Of a stretch of DNA of 64,000 bases, positions 25,323 to 35,353 are shown in pieces. The stretch covers positions 1 to 64,000 of the forward strand of contig MKSR01000028.1 in the NCBI GenBank assembly GCA_001898145.1, in the 5' to 3' direction. The DNA comes from Dyadobacter sp. 50-39 (GTDB taxonomy: Bacteria > Bacteroidota > Bacteroidia > Cytophagales > Spirosomataceae). The notes beneath the pieces are model-generated. The model made no database searches, was not told the DNA's origin, and was given only the letters and a program-made list of their open reading frames with translations. How positions within the stretch are numbered: position 1 is the first letter of the stretch; each line of letters begins with the position of its first letter. Made by a program: the position numbers and the translations under genes.

Positions 25323-28300
25323 ATGCAATTCAAATCCATCTGTACACATTTGCTTGCTTTGCTTTTGTGTGTTGTGCTGGCCAACCAACGGGCACTCGCA
25401 CAACAGCAACTCGAATCCAGTCGAAATATAGCGAGGGCAGTTATTACTCCTTCCCCTGCTGCCGCAGGTATTGGTACCTTCGGAAATACACCTGTGAGCT
25501 ATTACACCGGCACGCCGGACATCAATGTCCCACTTTATAATGTAAATTATAAAGAACTATCTGTCGACCTGGCACTGAAATACCACCAGGCTATCGGTAC
25601 CAAACCGGATGCTTTCCCCGGGTCGACGGGAAATGGATGGGTTTTAAATACTGGTGGGGTCATTACTCGCATTGCACGTGGAGCTACCGGTGCAAACATG
25701 CCGTCAAATTACCCTTTGCCAGTAAACTTCAATCCTACGGCTGCCGCCGATTGGTCGTCTCAAACCAAAATGGATGACCATTTGGCAAAACAAACCGTAT
25801 TTATAAATCAGGAAGGGCGGTACGACGAGTATGCATACAACTTTGCGGGTTATTCCGGGAAATTTTACATTGACCATACGGATGCATTTCGTATCAAAAC
25901 AGAACAGGGTGAGGATATTATGGTCGAGAAGGTTGTCAAAATGGACACCAACTTTGTCCTCCCTACTGAGACACAAATCGCAGTTCCTTGCGGGAATTTT
26001 CCCTACCGAGACACATTATATCAAAAATATATAGTTTATAAGTTTACGCTCACCGACAGCAGGGGTATCAAATATATTTTTGGCGGGGACAATGCATCAA
26101 TTGAAATAACTCGTCCAGGAATGGAACTTGGTATATATGATTTGTCTAATCAAAATCCAGTACCCACTAGCTGGTACTTAACATCTATTCAATCACCCAA
26201 TGGATATAAGATAGACCTGAAATACACCAGAGGGAAATTCTATATTACGAATGAAATTTCAGTCTTCGCAAAGAACATGGTTCCGTCCAAGTGGATGGAT
26301 ATAGGGAACAATGCGCCTTATCCTCCATACATAAAAAGTACGATGTATAACCCGTGCTATCTTGACGAAATCATCACACCGATTAGCAAGGTGAAATTTA
26401 ACTGGAGCATTGCAAACCAACAGCTAGGTTACACTTTCGCTCCGGACTGTATGAACAATACGATAAACGGAGCCGTTTATTTCTACGCATATCCTGATGT
26501 AAGGACGGCTTCCATAATCGGCCGTTTTCCTAACAAGCTGGATAACTTTGTGATCAGCAACATCGTCAATAGTAGAATGCAGAAAGTAGAATTTACTTAC
26601 ACTAATTCTACGTCAACAAGATTGAAGCTGTTATCTGTGAAATTTCGCGGGCAATCCGATTTGCCTCAGAACGTCCCGACCTATTCCTTTGCATACAATC
26701 AGACTTCGTTACCAGCCTATCTAGCTCTCAAATCGGATGATTACGGCTTTTTTAACAATAATAATACTTACACCACATCGACTGATCCCAACTACTATTG
26801 GAATATGTTCAGGGATGCAACGGCCAGGCAAAACTACCTGAATTCCCGTGCACCAAACGCGACGTACGCAAAGGCCGAGGTATTAGAGAAGGTTACCTAT
26901 CCAACTGGTGGTTATACACAATATGAATATGAACTTAACCAGTACGGGCGGATTGCAAAGTTTTGGCCTGCCACCATTGCCGAGAATGCCGGCGGCGCTG
27001 TCAACACAGGCGGACTGCGTATCAAACGAATATCCAACTACGATGTTGCTAGCCATAAGGCTACCGAAAAGACATATTACTACAACAAGAATTATGCAAC
27101 CGGAGGGACTTCTTCCAGCGGAGTATTAAGTTTCGAACCGATTCATTTCCTTTATTTTACAGGAACTGTTACGGCTCCTAAATACTACCAGGGTAAACCT
27201 GGGGAATCCAATTTCGCTGGCACGATGACTTTCACACAGTACAGTACCGATCCGCTTAATGTTTCCAATTACCGTGGAAATCACGTCACGTATTCTGAGG
27301 TTGCGGAGGTGGACATTGATGGCAGCTATTCAATATATAAGTATAAAAATTACGACAATAACTACCATGACAAACCTGCGGAGAAAATGGTGGTCGACAA
27401 CGCGAATGTGGGAGACTTCTGGAAAGAGGATGAAATGAACAGCATGGAGCTGGAGCGTGGTCAGATATTGTCCGAGGAGAAATTCAATAGTTCCAACAGC
27501 ATCCGGGAAAAAACTGAGTTTCAGTATAATGACGATCCCAACCGGTTTAACACGAACGTCAGAAGGATAAAGCTGTCGCCTAACCCGATGTATTCTCCGA
27601 ATTATCCGTCCATCAGGTATACAGCCACGCTCGTGTACACCTATTATCCTTTCGTAAAGACGTTAACCAAAACGACTTATGAATCCGGCGGGAACCTATC
27701 ATCACCAGTAACCCGCACGTATGCGGCGAACAGACTGATATCCTCGGAGACGACAACCGATAGCAAAGAGCAGAGCGTTGTGACAACTTATAAGTATCCA
27801 AATGATTATACGGATGCTGTAAGCGTAGCAATGACTGGAAAGCACATCATTTCGCCTGTGATAGAAACGAAAACAACAGTCGCCGGTACGCAGTTGAAAC
27901 TGGTGCAGACGCCTTATTACTCCCCCTCAGCGAATATTTATGTTCCGCAGGAGGTAAAAGAACAAAATGGCTCGGGCGCATTGGAAACCCGCTTGCAGTT
28001 TACCAAATACGATGCTAAGGGAACACTACTCGAACAGCAAAAACCCGGTGATGTAAAAGAGAATTTTCTGTGGGGGTATAATTCTCAATTTCTAATGGCA
28101 AAGATAGTGGGAAGCGATTTTGCCACGATCAACGCTGCAGTGAATCAATCAATACTTGATAATGCAGAAACAAGTGACCTTGCCGTCAACTCAACCCTTT
28201 CGGCCACTCGCAATTCACTTGCCAACTCGAACCCCGCCGCACAAATGACCAGTTACGCGCGTGCTCAGGCATCGATCATTGGTGTGCGGACAAGCACTGA

Positions 28301-29048
28301 TGCGAATGGTAAAACGATCCTTTACCAGTACGATAACTTTGGGAGACTTAGTAATGTAAGCAATGCCATTGGTTCCAATGAGCCGGGCTCTATCCGTGCC
28401 TCTTACTGCTACAACTACCGGGGCCAGCCGACGGACTGTTCGACGATGGCTCCCACTGGCAGTATCGCAGCATCTACGCCGATGTTATTAGGTGAGGACG
28501 CCCTACCTGTTACCCTGATTAATTTTGAAGCTTTCAGGCAGGAAAAGGCTGCGGTTCTGAAATGGTCGACCAGCTTTGAAACGAACAGCGATCGGTTCGA
28601 AATCGAGCGGAGTACTGATGCTAGGACCTGGATAAGAATTGGTACGGTATCGGCGCAAGGTGAGAGTAACGAAAATCACCAATACAGTTTTACGGATTTT
28701 ACTCCGGTCTTGGGGCGCTCTGGAGAGAGTGAAAATTTCTACCGCTTGAAAATGGTCGATGCTGACGCAAGTTATACGTATAGCCGTATCCGTAATGTAA
28801 GTTTTGGCGACAATGCTCAGATTGCACTGTATCCGAATCCTTTGACGATTGGTGGAAAGTTGAACATCCTTGCTGACGATGTAAGTAACATTGTTTCCAT
28901 CAGAATCTATAATTCGGCTGGGAAGCTAGTCCATCAGACAAAGGCGACGAAGCAGATCGATACAAGCAAGTTAGCGGCTGGGTTGTATGTGGTTATGATC
29001 ACCTACACCGATGGAAGCACGAGCTCTCATCGCGTTGCCAAACAGTAG
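25323..29048 (+). CDS. Large RHS/YD-related secreted protein with T9SS tail
   Basis: 1,241 residues with a signal peptide (LLALLLCVVLANQRALAQ). The N-terminal part (PSPAAAGIGTFGNTPVSYYT, NVNYKELSVDLALKYHQA, GNGWVLNTGGVITR) matches the SpvB/RHS-leading domain seen before RHS proteins in Bacteroidota. The later part has YD-like turns (YQYDNFGRLSNV). The end is a T9SS sorting domain: LPVTLINFEAFRQEKAAVLK, then YPNPLTIGGKLNIL and GLYVVMITYTDG. It is exported by T9SS to the surface or medium. It lies 31 bases before the toxin-tipped RHS gene, so both are probably co-expressed and may act together as a delivery shell. Confidence 0.8.
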   Translation: MQFKSICTHLLALLLCVVLANQRALAQQQLESSRNIARAVITPSPAAAGIGTFGNTPVSYYTGTPDINVPLYNVNYKELSVDLALKYHQAIGTKPDAFPGSTGNGWVLNTGGVITRIARGATGANMPSNYPLPVNFNPTAAADWSSQTKMDDHLAKQTVFINQEGRYDEYAYNFAGYSGKFYIDHTDAFRIKTEQGEDIMVEKVVKMDTNFVLPTETQIAVPCGNFPYRDTLYQKYIVYKFTLTDSRGIKYIFGGDNASIEITRPGMELGIYDLSNQNPVPTSWYLTSIQSPNGYKIDLKYTRGKFYITNEISVFAKNMVPSKWMDIGNNAPYPPYIKSTMYNPCYLDEIITPISKVKFNWSIANQQLGYTFAPDCMNNTINGAVYFYAYPDVRTASIIGRFPNKLDNFVISNIVNSRMQKVEFTYTNSTSTRLKLLSVKFRGQSDLPQNVPTYSFAYNQTSLPAYLALKSDDYGFFNNNNTYTTSTDPNYYWNMFRDATARQNYLNSRAPNATYAKAEVLEKVTYPTGGYTQYEYELNQYGRIAKFWPATIAENAGGAVNTGGLRIKRISNYDVASHKATEKTYYYNKNYATGGTSSSGVLSFEPIHFLYFTGTVTAPKYYQGKPGESNFAGTMTFTQYSTDPLNVSNYRGNHVTYSEVAEVDIDGSYSIYKYKNYDNNYHDKPAEKMVVDNANVGDFWKEDEMNSMELERGQILSEEKFNSSNSIREKTEFQYNDDPNRFNTNVRRIKLSPNPMYSPNYPSIRYTATLVYTYYPFVKTLTKTTYESGGNLSSPVTRTYAANRLISSETTTDSKEQSVVTTYKYPNDYTDAVSVAMTGKHIISPVIETKTTVAGTQLKLVQTPYYSPSANIYVPQEVKEQNGSGALETRLQFTKYDAKGTLLEQQKPGDVKENFLWGYNSQFLMAKIVGSDFATINAAVNQSILDNAETSDLAVNSTLSATRNSLANSNPAAQMTSYARAQASIIGVRTSTDANGKTILYQYDNFGRLSNVSNAIGSNEPGSIRASYCYNYRGQPTDCSTMAPTGSIAASTPMLLGEDALPVTLINFEAFRQEKAAVLKWSTSFETNSDRFEIERSTDARTWIRIGTVSAQGESNENHQYSFTDFTPVLGRSGESENFYRLKMVDADASYTYSRIRNVSFGDNAQIALYPNPLTIGGKLNILADDVSNIVSIRIYNSAGKLVHQTKATKQIDTSKLAAGLYVVMITYTDGSTSSHRVAKQ

Positions 29049-29079
29049 CAATTCATTAGACATAATCCTCAATTGATAT

Positions 29080-32000
29080 ATGAGACGCATACTTTCCGCG
29101 ATTCTTGTAATGGTACTTGGCGTAGCAGCCCATGCGCAGCAGACCAATACCCAGAATTATATTATCTCCCGAACTTACAAACAAGCCGGAGCCGCTGAGA
29201 ATGATGTAAGTAAAGTTATCACGCAGGTGCAATACCTTGACGGGCTGGGAAGACCTCTTCAAAACGTTAGGGTCAAGCAAAGTCCGACAGGTAATGATAT
29301 TGTTCAACCAGAAGAGTATGACAATATTGGCAGAAAAGCCAAAGAGTACCTGCCTTACGCCGCGTCCGGGAATGGCTCGTATAAAGACAAGGCCCTGGTG
29401 GGGGGTGACGGAGCCAGTATATTCAAATGGTACAACGACAATTCTGCCGGACTGCAAAAATTTGCGGCAAATGATCTGGAGAACCCGTTTACGGAGACGT
29501 TCTTTGAACAATCTTCAAACCGGCCCACCGGTGCACGCGCCGCGGGTAACCGAAGTAAAAGTTCTTCCATAGAATATGCTGTAAATTCCGCAAATGTGGT
29601 TAAACGTTATGATTACAATCCAACTAACAACACGGTTGCCCAAAACAATTTCTATGGCGCAGGCACGCTGATCAAAACCCAGGAAACTGATGAGCAAGGG
29701 GTGGTCAAGACCCAGTATACAGACAAAGCCGGACAGGTTGTTTGCAGGCAAGACCAGGCATCAGGCTATACTTATTACGTTTTTGATAATTTAGGCTTGC
29801 TGAGGGCGGTGCTGCAACCTAAATTTCAAGACGACGCAAATTTTACCAACCACGCTTTTTTATACAACTACGATTCCCGAAACAGACTTACGCGAAAGCA
29901 AATCCCGGGAGGTGGAGCGGTGGAATTCGTGTATGATAAGTTTGATCGGACCGTAGCATCGCGTGATTCAAGTCAGCTTAAGAGAGGCGTATGGGCTTTC
30001 ACCAAATATGATTCACTGAACCGCCCTATTGCGACGGGGGAAATAGCGTCAACAACTACAAGGGATCAATGGGTTACCTCAGTGAATGCCGTAACCGGGC
30101 ATCATGAGACGAGAAATAATGGGGTCGTCGCGGGATATTCGCTTAATCAGACAGCACCGGTCAATGCCACGGAGGCCGATTTGATGACGATTACATTCTA
30201 CGATGACTATCAGTTTTCGAAACCGTCTGGCTGGTCATTTTCGAGTAGCTACTATGGTTCAAGCAATGCGAAAGTCAAAGGACAACGCACGGGAAGACGA
30301 AGCAGGGTGTTACTAGGGAGTGGCTCTGCGGGCGCTTGGCTAACGGATGTGGTATACTACGACAACGAATACAGGCCGATCCAAACGTTGCGGCAACTTC
30401 ACGACCTAGGTGCAACGGCATATGAAAGGGTATCCATCAAGTACCTGTACGACCTGGCGGCTGTCGTAGAGCAGCAGAAAACCGAGCAGATTTTGTCCGG
30501 TACCGTTACGCTTACACACACTGCGACTTATACTTATGACCACGCTGATCGTTTGTTGGGGGTCAAGGAAAAAGTAGATGCCGGAACCAAAAGTAAGGAA
30601 GTATTTACTGTTGCAAGACGTTATAATAACTTGGGGCATTTGCGAAGCAAGTGGCTGCATTCCATCAACGCGGGGACGAAATTCAGGCGTAGGGTGGACT
30701 ATACGAACAACATTCGTGGATGGCAGACTGATGCAAAGACCTTCTACCTGCCAGTGTTTAGTGGTGTTGAGTTCCCGTTCCATGCCATTCACGCCAGTTA
30801 CAGAAAGGGCGAGTATTACAGCAACGGAAGTGTCGATTCCCTTGCATGGCTCGGCAAAGATGAGCAGGAATTCTCAGGTGGTTTAACTTTTACATACGAC
30901 GATGCAAGCCGATTGAGTGCATCCTCCGGAATTTTCGACTATGCCAACTCAGAGAACAATATAACTTATGACAAAAATGGCAATTTGGCGTCTCTAAGCA
31001 GGGTAGGTTATGCTGTCGATAATATTAGCTATTCGTACGCAGGGATCGGGAACCGGACATCATCTATCAACAACCCCGGGGGGAATGGTAAAGGAGCGAA
31101 AGCCGGGTCGAGTACCTATTCCTATGATGCAAATGGTAATATGACGGTAGATGGCAGTCGGGGAAGCACCATCACCTACAACTTTCTGAATTTACCTAAA
31201 TCGGTTAAAGTCGGCTCAGGTGCGGCGTCGTTGTATGACTACGACGCATCGGGGTTCAAACACAAATACGTCAATTCCGCAGATGGTTTTACGGTAAAAT
31301 ATGCGGGTATTTTTGAGTATGATGCCTCAAATACCTTCAAAAGGGCAGCAGTCTCCGATGGACAGGTCATTGTTACTCCGGATTCGCTTGTGTTCAACTA
31401 TTACCTCAAAGATCACCAGGATAATGTCCGGCTAGTGTTTAATGAACATGGGGACATAATTCAGACAACAGGCTATTACCCTTTCGGTCTAGAAATCCCG
31501 GGCTACGACGAGACACAAGGTATCCGGATTACAACCAACCGTTACAATTTCCTTACACGGGAGTCACAGGTAGGGACCGGCTATATTGATTTACAGGCCA
31601 GGTTTTATGATCCCACCGTCGGGCGTTTTCTTCAGGTTGATCCTTTGACGGAAGCTCAGGAAAATTTCTCCGTGTACCAATATGGTTGGAATAACCCGAT
31701 TACAAACAGTGATCCTGATGGCCGGTTCCCGGGTGGACCAGGTTCAAGATTGTTGGCAGAAGCAGAAAGAGAGTGGAATGTGTTCACGAGAGACGCCAAA
31801 GTATTCGGAGAATATGCAGAATCGGCAACAGCCAAGATACTAACTTACACCGATATAAACGATGCAACGGTATTAGCTACTTCTATTTCACGGGATGGCA
31901 ATGCAGTAAATATAGATGGTACGCCGGCAACTAGTCTCGACAAGGGGGCGGCTATGTTGGGGGTTGTTCTGCCGATAATCTCGGGCAGTGCCCTGAAAAA

Positions 32001-32388
32001 GGGTATTGAATTTATTGGCGAGCGTGCATTTGGTGCATATCGTGACCTAAGTGGAACGGTGGTGCAGGCCCACCATATCATCCAAGATGCTGCGGTCCGG
32101 GACTTGCCGGGTTACAAGTACTTTGAGGCACCTTCCGTACACTTGCAAGGAAAAGCGACGACCGCCGGGACAGAGCACAAGCTAGCGACTGCTGCACAAA
32201 ATGCGAGAAGGAAACTTGGAGATGGCGGGACTTATGGGGCAGAGCGCCGAGTGGCTTTCAGGGCGCTCAGAGAGGCCGGAGTTAGTGCGAACGATGCGAA
32301 ACAACTGGTGAGACAAGCCGATCAATACTTCAGAAATCTTGGAGTAACTTTGGATACACAGACGAGAATACCTTTCAAACGAAATTAA
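29080..32388 (+). CDS. RHS repeat protein with AHH-type nuclease toxin tip
   Basis: 1,102 residues with a signal peptide (MVLGVAAHAQ). The N-terminus (YIISRTYKQAGA, VQYLDGLGRPLQNVRVKQSP) is the DUF6443-type start of Bacteroidota RHS proteins. YD repeats follow and then the RHS core (YYLKDHQDNVRLVF, GYYPFGLEIPGY, GYIDLQARFYDPTVGRFLQV, DPDG). After the core the tip changes: a spacer of ~100 residues, then VQAHHIIQDAAVRDLPGYKY, the A-H-H motif of predicted HNH-like nucleases, and a helical end (YGAERRVAFRALREAGVSAN). RHS proteins deliver C-terminal toxins to competitors. Nuclease activity is inferred from family. A small gene follows after 4 bases, as expected for immunity. Confidence 0.85.
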   Translation: MRRILSAILVMVLGVAAHAQQTNTQNYIISRTYKQAGAAENDVSKVITQVQYLDGLGRPLQNVRVKQSPTGNDIVQPEEYDNIGRKAKEYLPYAASGNGSYKDKALVGGDGASIFKWYNDNSAGLQKFAANDLENPFTETFFEQSSNRPTGARAAGNRSKSSSIEYAVNSANVVKRYDYNPTNNTVAQNNFYGAGTLIKTQETDEQGVVKTQYTDKAGQVVCRQDQASGYTYYVFDNLGLLRAVLQPKFQDDANFTNHAFLYNYDSRNRLTRKQIPGGGAVEFVYDKFDRTVASRDSSQLKRGVWAFTKYDSLNRPIATGEIASTTTRDQWVTSVNAVTGHHETRNNGVVAGYSLNQTAPVNATEADLMTITFYDDYQFSKPSGWSFSSSYYGSSNAKVKGQRTGRRSRVLLGSGSAGAWLTDVVYYDNEYRPIQTLRQLHDLGATAYERVSIKYLYDLAAVVEQQKTEQILSGTVTLTHTATYTYDHADRLLGVKEKVDAGTKSKEVFTVARRYNNLGHLRSKWLHSINAGTKFRRRVDYTNNIRGWQTDAKTFYLPVFSGVEFPFHAIHASYRKGEYYSNGSVDSLAWLGKDEQEFSGGLTFTYDDASRLSASSGIFDYANSENNITYDKNGNLASLSRVGYAVDNISYSYAGIGNRTSSINNPGGNGKGAKAGSSTYSYDANGNMTVDGSRGSTITYNFLNLPKSVKVGSGAASLYDYDASGFKHKYVNSADGFTVKYAGIFEYDASNTFKRAAVSDGQVIVTPDSLVFNYYLKDHQDNVRLVFNEHGDIIQTTGYYPFGLEIPGYDETQGIRITTNRYNFLTRESQVGTGYIDLQARFYDPTVGRFLQVDPLTEAQENFSVYQYGWNNPITNSDPDGRFPGGPGSRLLAEAEREWNVFTRDAKVFGEYAESATAKILTYTDINDATVLATSISRDGNAVNIDGTPATSLDKGAAMLGVVLPIISGSALKKGIEFIGERAFGAYRDLSGTVVQAHHIIQDAAVRDLPGYKYFEAPSVHLQGKATTAGTEHKLATAAQNARRKLGDGGTYGAERRVAFRALREAGVSANDAKQLVRQADQYFRNLGVTLDTQTRIPFKRN

Positions 32389-32392
32389 ACAT

Positions 32393-32728
32393 ATGGAAAA
32401 GGAAAAAGTGATTTTAGCTTTCAAACAATTGATGACGCTCATTGCACATAGGCAATTCGGGCTTGTTTATGATCTGGATTACGAAAAGGAACTGACCGAG
32501 CAGGAGATTGAAGAAATTGTGGATTCCCACCCAGGAACACTGTCGCCCACTCCCGACGACATTATAGAAGATACCTATATTTTTGAAACATTGTATCCCA
32601 ATCAAGTTAGAACTGACATACCCCTATATTATGATGGAGAACGTGGAGATTTAACAGTGGGTTGCCGTGTATTTGATGTCGGAGAGGAAGAATACAGATT
32701 CGCAATAGAAGAGATTCATGTAATGTAG
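32393..32728 (+). CDS. Probable immunity protein for the AHH toxin
   Basis: 111 residues, acidic, starting 4 bases after the RHS stop. It has a helical start (LAFKQLMTLIAHRQFGLVYD) and a beta-strand end (GDLTVGCRVFDVGEEEYRFA, IEEIHVM) that resembles the DUF7668 type of immunity-like proteins. The acidic charge fits neutralising a nucleic-acid-binding toxin. No signal peptide, so it would act in the cytoplasm, protecting against the toxin of kin cells. The role is inferred mainly from position. Confidence 0.65.
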   Translation: MEKEKVILAFKQLMTLIAHRQFGLVYDLDYEKELTEQEIEEIVDSHPGTLSPTPDDIIEDTYIFETLYPNQVRTDIPLYYDGERGDLTVGCRVFDVGEEEYRFAIEEIHVM

Positions 32729-32813
32729 GAAAATTGGTACCTGAACTGTACGCTTGTAGTTTGTTGGGCTTAGTTAGAAGTTTATAATTACACCCTTTCC
32801 CGAAGTGATATTT

Positions 32814-34664
32814 ATGAAGCGTTCAATTAAAACTCTTTCACTGAAACAAATACTCCTTTTTCTCTTTTACTTGCACTTAGCAACTACTGTTTCAATTGCT
32901 CAGGGAAAAGAGCAGGTGCAAAACGAGCTGTTTACATTGATCGCCGACACCGACCTCGCCAAAGTTGCTCCGGCTCGCTCAGACAAGTATTCTCAATTGA
33001 AAAGAAGTCGTATCTATAAAAATATCTTTGCGGTTAAAGTTGGGAAGCTTGCAAAAATTCAGCGGAATGGTGTACTGAAATTTAATATCCCAGGATCTGC
33101 CGAAGAAGTAACAATCGTCGCCAAAAAAGTTGACGCGCAGAACGACGATGATTTTTACTGGTATGGGACTTCTGAGAACCAAAGGAACACCGCGCTGTTC
33201 AATTCGGAAAAAGGCAGGCTCAGCGGTTCATTCAATGTGGGGGATCGTTATTTCCAGTTAAGCAGTCTGGAAGTAGGTGTTGGGGCGATAATTGAGGAAG
33301 TGCCGATCAATGGACTTGCCTGCGGCAGCACTGGTGCTCCCCTCGACCCGCATTCGGTCGAACCATATGTTATACCGAAGCAGGACGAAAATGCGAGGGC
33401 AGGTGTTTGTACTGAGCCCATTCGGGTGCTGATCCTGTACACGCAACAAGCGGCAACTCATACACTGGACATTGTTCAGCTGGCCAACGGTGCAGTAGGT
33501 CAATACAATCAGGCAATCGACAATGTTGGAAGATCCATACCTCAGACCAATAAAATAGCTGTTGCCGGGATTCAGCCGATAACGTTTACGTCGAATGACC
33601 CGGAAAGCACAACCAATAGCGCGGATGCTGCCAGTTGGGTGAATAGTAACAGTACCGTACAGTCAATGCGGAATACCTATAATGCCGACTTAGTAATATG
33701 CTTTATTTTTAAAAACCAGTCCCATGCAGGTTGGGCTGCGCAAATACCCGCTAATAATGCGCAGTTTTCAGCGATTGTCCGTGTGGAAGCTACTCCGATA
33801 TGGACCTTTGCGCACGAGCTTGGGCATCTGCTGGGCGGGCGCCATCACGACGATTCAAACGCCCCGCAATACTCACACGGTTATTCGTTTACCGGAACTG
33901 ATAATGTCCTGTATCAGGACATCATGTATAATGGCACGGCAGGAACGCGTATCAATTATTTTTCCGCGCCGAATGTCAACTACGCAGGAGTACCCGTCGG
34001 GACCTATGCGAACAACGACGTCGCCAGAAGGATTTCCGAAGTCAGTACGAGTGTAGTGAATTTGAGGCCCTCCACAACCCAGCCTTTTAACGCAGCCATC
34101 ATTGGTCCAACCAGTATTAGTTCTGCCGGATATTACGACTGGGAGCTATACACATTCTGTCGGAACTTTCTGACAACAACCTGGCAATTCAGTACCGATG
34201 GATTCAACTACGGCTCGTCAGTCGGATTTGGGGATATGGTCAGCTTCCATTATGTAGATGGAAATAATAATGGCACGTTGTATTTGAGATGTACGATTAC
34301 CACTGATCAAAATCAAACGTATGTGACAACGTCGACCATCAACGTCAACATTTGCAGCGGCTGCCGGGAAACATCGGAGAAAAAGGATTTGCCGGAGCAA
34401 CGTGCACCGCTCGTAAACGCGATTTTTCCGAATCCAGCCTCTACCAAAATCACGGTAGACTATTCGCTTACAGAAAAGGCCGATGTCGATCTTCAATTGA
34501 TCGATCTTGTAGGCCGACCTCATATTGCCCGAAAGTTGGGTGAAATGGAGGCGGGAGAGTATAAGCATGAGATTAGTACCGGGAACCTTGCTAATGGAAT
34601 GTACGTATGCCGGATAAAAATAAATGGAGTAGCGATAAACAGGCTAATTACGATCACCAGATGA
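32814..34664 (+). CDS. Reprolysin-like metalloprotease with T9SS tail
   Basis: About 616 residues. A signal peptide (LFYLHLATTVSIAQ) and a propeptide-like region are followed by a catalytic domain starting at IRVLILYTQQAATH. The zinc site is HELGHLLGGRHHDD (about 333-346), the HExxHxxGxxH-D pattern of metzincins of the reprolysin group. YQDIMYNGTAGTRINYFSAP provides the Met-turn-like region. An Ig-like segment and a T9SS sorting domain (IFPNPASTKITVDYSLTEKA, NGMYVCRIKING) end it. It is secreted and cell-attached or released. I prefer the ATG at 32,814, which starts MKRSIKTL. The next gene overlaps its stop. Confidence 0.85.
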   Translation: MKRSIKTLSLKQILLFLFYLHLATTVSIAQGKEQVQNELFTLIADTDLAKVAPARSDKYSQLKRSRIYKNIFAVKVGKLAKIQRNGVLKFNIPGSAEEVTIVAKKVDAQNDDDFYWYGTSENQRNTALFNSEKGRLSGSFNVGDRYFQLSSLEVGVGAIIEEVPINGLACGSTGAPLDPHSVEPYVIPKQDENARAGVCTEPIRVLILYTQQAATHTLDIVQLANGAVGQYNQAIDNVGRSIPQTNKIAVAGIQPITFTSNDPESTTNSADAASWVNSNSTVQSMRNTYNADLVICFIFKNQSHAGWAAQIPANNAQFSAIVRVEATPIWTFAHELGHLLGGRHHDDSNAPQYSHGYSFTGTDNVLYQDIMYNGTAGTRINYFSAPNVNYAGVPVGTYANNDVARRISEVSTSVVNLRPSTTQPFNAAIIGPTSISSAGYYDWELYTFCRNFLTTTWQFSTDGFNYGSSVGFGDMVSFHYVDGNNNGTLYLRCTITTDQNQTYVTTSTINVNICSGCRETSEKKDLPEQRAPLVNAIFPNPASTKITVDYSLTEKADVDLQLIDLVGRPHIARKLGEMEAGEYKHEISTGNLANGMYVCRIKINGVAINRLITITR

Positions 34665-35290
34665 CAAGCCGACTTTTGATAAGAATTCTCTGCTTTTCCT
34701 TGGTAGTGGCCTGTTCGTGCAAAGAGGAGAAATTCGATATGTATTCCTACAATGGAGCCTATCCGCGGAATATGGATGGCAGCCAGATTACTACGTATAC
34801 GCCTGTCGTGGAAAACGGTGAAATAAAGGTTGACTTTAATGGGCACGCCTGGAATCATGCACCATTTCAAAGGGTCGATATAACTAGATTTCCGTTTGGC
34901 AACGGTGGCAGTGAAGATAGATTGGAGATTTTTATCAGATCAATGCTCGATAGCCAACTCGAATATTCATGCTCCCTCGAACATCTCATTTTCAGGGTTC
35001 CTGCAAAGAATGGCACCGTAGATTTGAACGGTTTCCCCGACGATGTGTCGGATGCCCAGGGTGCCGCATTCAGTACTGCCAACTGCGACGCTACAAAGGA
35101 CCGGTATCGATTAGATCGTACCAAGACAAATCGGCTCACGGTGCTAAACTATGACGGGGTGGATAAAAAAGTGACCGTGCAATTTGAGGTTAATTTCATC
35201 ATTGCAGCGAGGAACTCCGATTTCGGGCCCATTTTTCCAGAAGAAGTAAGCATGAAAGGCACGGCTACGACTATTGTGACGGCCATGTAA
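34661..35290 (+). CDS. Small lipoprotein of unknown function
   Basis: About 209 residues starting with ATGA that overlaps the protease stop. The signal peptide (LLIRILCFSLVVACSC) ends in a lipobox-like VVAC. The body is beta-rich with acidic stretches (GEIKVDFNGHAWNHAPFQRV, KVTVQFEVNFIIAARNSDFG). I do not recognise the family. Overlap suggests translational coupling to the protease; a chaperone, inhibitor or anchor for it is possible. A start 18 codons earlier inside the protease gene is less likely because it would precede the signal peptide. Confidence 0.65.
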   Translation: MTSRLLIRILCFSLVVACSCKEEKFDMYSYNGAYPRNMDGSQITTYTPVVENGEIKVDFNGHAWNHAPFQRVDITRFPFGNGGSEDRLEIFIRSMLDSQLEYSCSLEHLIFRVPAKNGTVDLNGFPDDVSDAQGAAFSTANCDATKDRYRLDRTKTNRLTVLNYDGVDKKVTVQFEVNFIIAARNSDFGPIFPEEVSMKGTATTIVTAM

Positions 35291-35353
35291 TATGTTGTTA
35301 AACCGACACTCACTACTCGCTTACAGTAATTATTCATTGTAAATTTTAAGCTT

